In this document: in pieces, positions 7,006 through 9,722 of the stretch
How positions within the stretch are numbered: the first letter of the stretch is position 1
Layout of the letters: each line of letters starts with the position of its first letter
Assembly: GCA_945982095.1 (NCBI GenBank)
Contig: CAMFRR010000020.1
Span: 1-9,722 of the forward strand
Source of the DNA: an uncultured Bacteroidales bacterium
GTDB taxonomy: Bacteria > Bacteroidota > Bacteroidia > Bacteroidales > UBA932
Direction of reading: 5' to 3'
Length of the DNA stretch: 9,722 bases
The notes under the pieces: generated by a model
The model's input: only the letters and a program-made list of their open reading frames with translations
Told to the model about the DNA's origin: nothing
Databases searched by the model: none
Program-made: the position numbers and the translations under genes

Positions 7006-7037
7006 ATTATCTTCCAATTATCTCGAAAAGTTTTTCT

Positions 7038-7045
7038 TATTTTTG
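7038..7045 (+). promoter_or_regulatory. Candidate Bacteroidota -7 box for cvpA-tsaB
   Basis: TATTTTTG fits the Bacteroidota primary-sigma -7 consensus TAnnTTTG at every fixed position and is followed by C. Transcription would start near 7052, giving a leader of about 33 bases before the ATG at 7085. No clear -33 TTG lies at the expected distance upstream, which lowers confidence. The box also contains the TTG that a permissive gene caller might take as an earlier start for the downstream gene. Confidence 0.5.
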
Positions 7046-7068
7046 CAGCGCGAATTAGCAGCAATCCG

Positions 7069-7076
7069 CAAATATA
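7069..7076 (-). promoter_or_regulatory. Candidate Bacteroidota -7 box for the ileS operon
   Basis: Read on the minus strand, 7076-7069 is TATATTTG followed by C, matching TAnnTTTG. Transcription would start near 7062, leaving a leader of about 57 bases before the ileS ATG at 7005. The flank upstream on this strand (which lies in the start of the CvpA-family gene) shows no clear -33 TTG. The region is AT-rich, so a chance match is possible. Confidence 0.45.
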
Positions 7077-7084
7077 TAAAAAAT

Positions 7085-7582
7085 ATGAATATTCTTGACA
7101 TTATTCTTGCCCTACTTGTAGTGACCGGAGGGGTGATAAGCGGTTTGAAACAGGGTTTTGTTTTCCAAATCACCACTTTGGTGGCCCTGCTTGCAGGCGT
7201 ATACCTTTCATTTTTATTTTATCCCAAAGCAGCAGCCATACTGGCTTCTCTCGTGGAATGGAGTCCCAATGTGCTGAACGTTCTGGGATTCATACTTATA
7301 TTCCTGCTCAGCTATGGCGTGATATATCTCGCAGGGCTTTTGATGAAACATATAGTTCACTCTCTGCTTGGAGCATGGGTGGACAAATTGCTCGGAGTAC
7401 TGCTTTCTACTATGAAATGCGTTCTGATTCTCGGTCTTTTCATCCTGGTTTTCGACTCCATAAACTCTGCCCTCGGACTGGTAAGACAGGAAAGAATGGA
7501 CGGCTCTTTCATGTACTGCGGAATTAAGCATGTCACAGATTTTGTTTTTCCTTATCTAAAAGAATTGGTCGCATCATTGTAA
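7085..7582 (+). CDS. cvpA: CvpA-family integral membrane protein
   Basis: This 165-residue protein belongs to the CvpA (colicin V production) family of small inner-membrane proteins. The family's biochemical role is not settled; in enterobacteria cvpA loss impairs colicin V export and tolerance to bile salts such as deoxycholate. Four hydrophobic segments are visible near 3-19, 27-46, 64-86 and 102-124. The family's glycine-rich start is present, with Gly15, Gly16, Gly20 and Gly24 (GLKQGF at 20-25). I chose the ATG at 7085 because it opens directly into the first membrane segment (MNILDIILALL). The in-frame TTG at 7043 lies in the candidate promoter box and would add 14 polar residues. tsaB follows after six bases, so the two are probably co-transcribed, away from the ileS operon. 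The link to bile tolerance is suggestive beside steroid-type reductases but is only an association. Confidence 0.88.
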   Translation: MNILDIILALLVVTGGVISGLKQGFVFQITTLVALLAGVYLSFLFYPKAAAILASLVEWSPNVLNVLGFILIFLLSYGVIYLAGLLMKHIVHSLLGAWVDKLLGVLLSTMKCVLILGLFILVFDSINSALGLVRQERMDGSFMYCGIKHVTDFVFPYLKELVASL

Positions 7583-7588
7583 AATACT

Positions 7589-8269
7589 ATGGCTAAGATA
7601 CTTACAATAGAAACATCTACAGCGCTCTGTTCAGTCGCGCTGTGCATAGACTCCAAATGCGTGGCTTCGCGCCGCAGTGGGCTTGACAGGTCCCATGCAT
7701 CCATGACGGCAGTATACTGCGATGAGGTTCTGAAGGAGGCAGGACTGAAGCCAGGTGAACTGGACGCCGTGTGCATCAGTGACGGTCCCGGCTCATATAC
7801 GGGCTTGCGCGTGGGCCTCAGCACAGCCAAGGGACTTTGTTTCGGTGCCGGCCTGAAGCTGCTCAGCGTCAGGTCTTTGGATGTCCTGGCAGAGATGGGG
7901 GCTGAGCTCAGGCCTTCAGCAGCTTTGATTGTTCCAATGGTGGATGCCCGAAGGATGGAGGTATATACTGCGAGATATGCTGCAGGCGAAACCGGGCCTG
8001 AAAGGATTTCTGAGATTGAGGCCCTGATAGTGGAAGAGGGAGCTTTCGCTGATGTGCCTCATGATTGCATTTTCATAGGCGACGGCGCCGTAAAATGCCG
8101 TGAAGCCATAGGCAGGGGCGAGTTCATTGAAGCATATCCTGATGCCGCAGCTATGGGCAGGATGGCAGAAAAAGAATACGCCGCGCAACAATGGCGCGAC
8201 GTAGCATATTGCGAGCCCTTCTATCTTAAAGATTTCGTGGCTACCAGTCCGAAAAAGAAACTGTTCTAA
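7589..8269 (+). CDS. tsaB: tRNA t6A biosynthesis protein TsaB
   Basis: TsaB is the inactive paralogue that partners TsaD (with TsaE) in transferring the threonylcarbamoyl group, made by TsaC, onto A37 of ANN-decoding tRNAs; it acts in the cytoplasm. The 226-residue protein starts MAKILTIETST with the ASKHA-fold first strand. It carries SHASM (35-39), where TsaD has metal-binding histidines, and the family signature DGPGSYTGLRVG (65-76). The C-terminal stretch YCEPFYLKDFVATSPKKK is typical of Bacteroidota TsaB. The ATG at 7589 is six bases after the cvpA stop. The TAA at 8267-8269 overlaps the stop codon of the converging transketolase gene. tRNA-Ile is itself a t6A substrate, so this gene and ileS both serve isoleucine decoding, though they are transcribed apart. 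The partners TsaC, TsaD and TsaE are not in the window. Confidence 0.96.
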   Translation: MAKILTIETSTALCSVALCIDSKCVASRRSGLDRSHASMTAVYCDEVLKEAGLKPGELDAVCISDGPGSYTGLRVGLSTAKGLCFGAGLKLLSVRSLDVLAEMGAELRPSAALIVPMVDARRMEVYTARYAAGETGPERISEIEALIVEEGAFADVPHDCIFIGDGAVKCREAIGRGEFIEAYPDAAAMGRMAEKEYAAQQWRDVAYCEPFYLKDFVATSPKKKLF

Positions 8270-9722
8270 TTCTCGAAAAGCTTCTTGACCTGGGTGTAGA
8301 CATTATCGGCAGTGTAGCCCAGTTTCTCGTCCAGCACCTTGTAAGGAGCTGAGAATCCGAAGCTTTCCAGGCCCCAAATGCTGCCTTCGTGTTCAGGGAC
8401 AAGGCCAAGGAGATTGACAGGCAAGCCTGCAGTCAGACCGAACTTCTTGACTCCTGAAGGCAGTACGCTCTGCTGGTACTCTTTGCTCTGCTGGCGGAAA
8501 AGACCTTCCGATGGAACAGATACTATTCTTACTTTCAGACCGTCTTTCCTCAGGAGACCGGCTCCGGCGCAAAGGGTTGATACCTCCGAACCGGTTGCAA
8601 CCAGAATCACATCAGGATTCTCATCACTTCCGGCAACAACATAGCCGCCTTTGCGGGCCTGGGTATAATCATTGCCCTCAGGCAGGTTTTCTATATTCTG
8701 ACGTGAAAGTATAAGGGCTGTAGGGGTGGAAACATTCTCCATTGCCATGGCCCATGCCTGAGTAGTCTCGAGCGCGTCGGCAGGACGGAGAACCAACATT
8801 GAAGCCTTGCCGTGATGGTTGCGAAGTTTTTCCATAAGGCGTATCTGGGCCTCCTGCTCCACAGGCTCGTGGGTAGGGCCGTCCTCGCCTACGCGGAAAG
8901 CGTCATGAGTCCATATGAATTTGACAGGAAGCTCCATGAGTGCAGCCATCCTGACAGCAGGCTTCATATAATCTGAGAATACGAAGAAGGTGCCGCAGGC
9001 TGCTATGACTCCGCCATGAAGGGCCATGCCTATGCAGCAGCAAGCCATTGTGAGCTCGGCAACACCGGCCTGAAGGAAGGCTCCGCTGAAGTCTCCGGCT
9101 GCAAGAGCGTGGGTCTTCTTGAGGAAGCCGTCTGTCTTGTCAGAATTGCTCAGATCGGCTGAAGATACTATCATATTCGGCACCTGATCCGCGAGGGCTG
9201 AGAGACAAGCTGCTGAAGCTGAGCGTGTTGCATCATTTGCTTTCTGATTTACCACAGACCAGTCGATTTCAGGGGCCTTGCCGCTGAACCAGTCTGCCAG
9301 CATGGCTGCCTTCTCGGGATTGGCTTCTGCCCATGCCTGCTCTGTGGCATAACGCTCTGCGCATATGGCTGAAAGCTCCTTGGCGCGGTTTGCATACAGT
9401 TCCTTCACATCATCGAATATTACGAAAGGTTCCTGAGGGTCGCCGCCGAGATTCTTTATTGTGTTTACATATGCATCACCTCCGAGCGGAGCTCCATGTG
9501 TCTTGCAATCATCCTCATAAGAGCTGCCGTCTGCCTTGAGGGCCCCCTTGCCCATGATACATTTTCCTATGATGAGGGTAGGCCTTCCGTCGCTCTGTTT
9601 TGCAGTGTCGAGGGCCTGACGTATCTGGTTCACTTCGTTGCCGTTGATCTCGATAACTCTCCAGCCGAGGGCACGGTATTTAGCTCCTGTGTCTTCGTTC
9701 ATGACAACCTTGGTCTCGGTCG
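8266..9722 (-). CDS. tkt: Transketolase, N-terminal part beyond window
   Basis: Transketolase moves two-carbon ketol units between sugar phosphates using thiamine diphosphate, linking the non-oxidative pentose phosphate pathway with glycolysis. The visible 485 codons cover the end of the ThDP-binding N-terminal domain (IIGKCIMGKGA), the pyrimidine domain beginning DLSNSDKTDGFLKKT (about 9156-9112), and the C-terminal domain (VILVATGSEVS). The catalytic Glu that activates ThDP is expected in AGVAEL (Glu codon 9057-9055). GEDGPTHEPVEQEAQ (about 8892-8848) is the family's best signature. The frame stays open to 9722, reading KVVMNEDTGAK across the internal ATG at 9702, so that ATG is not the start. 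About 190 N-terminal residues are missing compared with the usual length of about 670. The wording matches Bacteroidota transketolases. The TAG at 8268-8266 overlaps the tsaB stop, so the genes converge with no spacer and no recognisable hairpin terminator. Confidence 0.97.
   Translation of the reverse strand, partial: TETKVVMNEDTGAKYRALGWRVIEINGNEVNQIRQALDTAKQSDGRPTLIIGKCIMGKGALKADGSSYEDDCKTHGAPLGGDAYVNTIKNLGGDPQEPFVIFDDVKELYANRAKELSAICAERYATEQAWAEANPEKAAMLADWFSGKAPEIDWSVVNQKANDATRSASAACLSALADQVPNMIVSSADLSNSDKTDGFLKKTHALAAGDFSGAFLQAGVAELTMACCCIGMALHGGVIAACGTFFVFSDYMKPAVRMAALMELPVKFIWTHDAFRVGEDGPTHEPVEQEAQIRLMEKLRNHHGKASMLVLRPADALETTQAWAMAMENVSTPTALILSRQNIENLPEGNDYTQARKGGYVVAGSDENPDVILVATGSEVSTLCAGAGLLRKDGLKVRIVSVPSEGLFRQQSKEYQQSVLPSGVKKFGLTAGLPVNLLGLVPEHEGSIWGLESFGFSAPYKVLDEKLGYTADNVYTQVKKLFEN

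Noticed and set aside
7006..7017. TTG at 7017 as the ileS start
   Set aside because: It adds only four residues with no support from relatives; the ATG at 7005 gives the family's usual N-terminus.
7043..7084. TTG at 7043 as the cvpA start
   Set aside because: It falls in the candidate -7 box and adds a polar stretch before the first membrane segment.
7021..8280. Ten-base repeat TCTCGAAAAG at 7021-7030 and 8271-8280
   Set aside because: One copy is upstream of ileS and the other codes for the transketolase C-terminus; no further copies or extension were seen, so chance is likely.
1..9722. CRISPR array, insertion sequence, phage, tRNA or rRNA
   Set aside because: No repeated spacer pattern, transposase, inverted-repeat ends or structural RNA was seen; the only transposon-derived sequence is the Nextera mosaic end.

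Overview
The window looks like chromosomal DNA from a member of the order Bacteroidales (Bacteroidota), most likely a gut or host-associated lineage. This rests on the ileS - TraR/DksA-like - lspA gene order, the wording of the IleRS, LspA, TsaB and transketolase proteins, near-absent Shine-Dalgarno sites, and TAnnTTTG-type -7 boxes in the one real intergenic gap. The genus cannot be fixed by eye. The first 47 bases are not biological. They are the end of the Illumina P7 primer, an i7 index and the Nextera Read 2 adapter, so the left end is a contig edge.

From 48 to 7005 the minus strand carries six genes with almost no space between them. In transcription order they are ileS, a TraR/DksA-family regulator, lspA, a steroid 5-alpha-reductase-like membrane protein, an old-yellow-enzyme (OYE) type NADH:flavin oxidoreductase, and a short-chain dehydrogenase/reductase (SDR) cut off by the adapter. 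Junctions are 4 bp overlap, 6 bp gap, 1 bp overlap, 0 bp and 2 bp. The whole block probably forms one translationally coupled operon.

A 79-bp gap (7006-7084) separates this operon from a plus-strand pair, a CvpA-family membrane protein and tsaB (t6A tRNA modification). The gap holds candidate promoters for both directions. tsaB then meets, tail to tail with a 4-bp overlap, a minus-strand transketolase that runs off the right edge. No gene-free stretch exceeds 80 bp.

The most interesting part is 48-2678. A full-length homologue of animal SRD5A enzymes, with essentially all recognised steroid- and NADPH-contact residues, sits next to an OYE-type ene-reductase and an SDR. Together these are the three activities needed to reduce a delta-4-3-keto steroid or bile acid to 5-alpha or 5-beta, 3-hydroxy products. 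Similar enzymes have been implicated, as I recall, in isoallolithocholic acid formation by gut Bacteroidales. The substrate here is inferred and not shown by the sequence. A second notable point is that the IleRS carries a swapped class I signature (GxHH instead of HxGH), a change linked to extreme mupirocin resistance in other IleRS2 enzymes.
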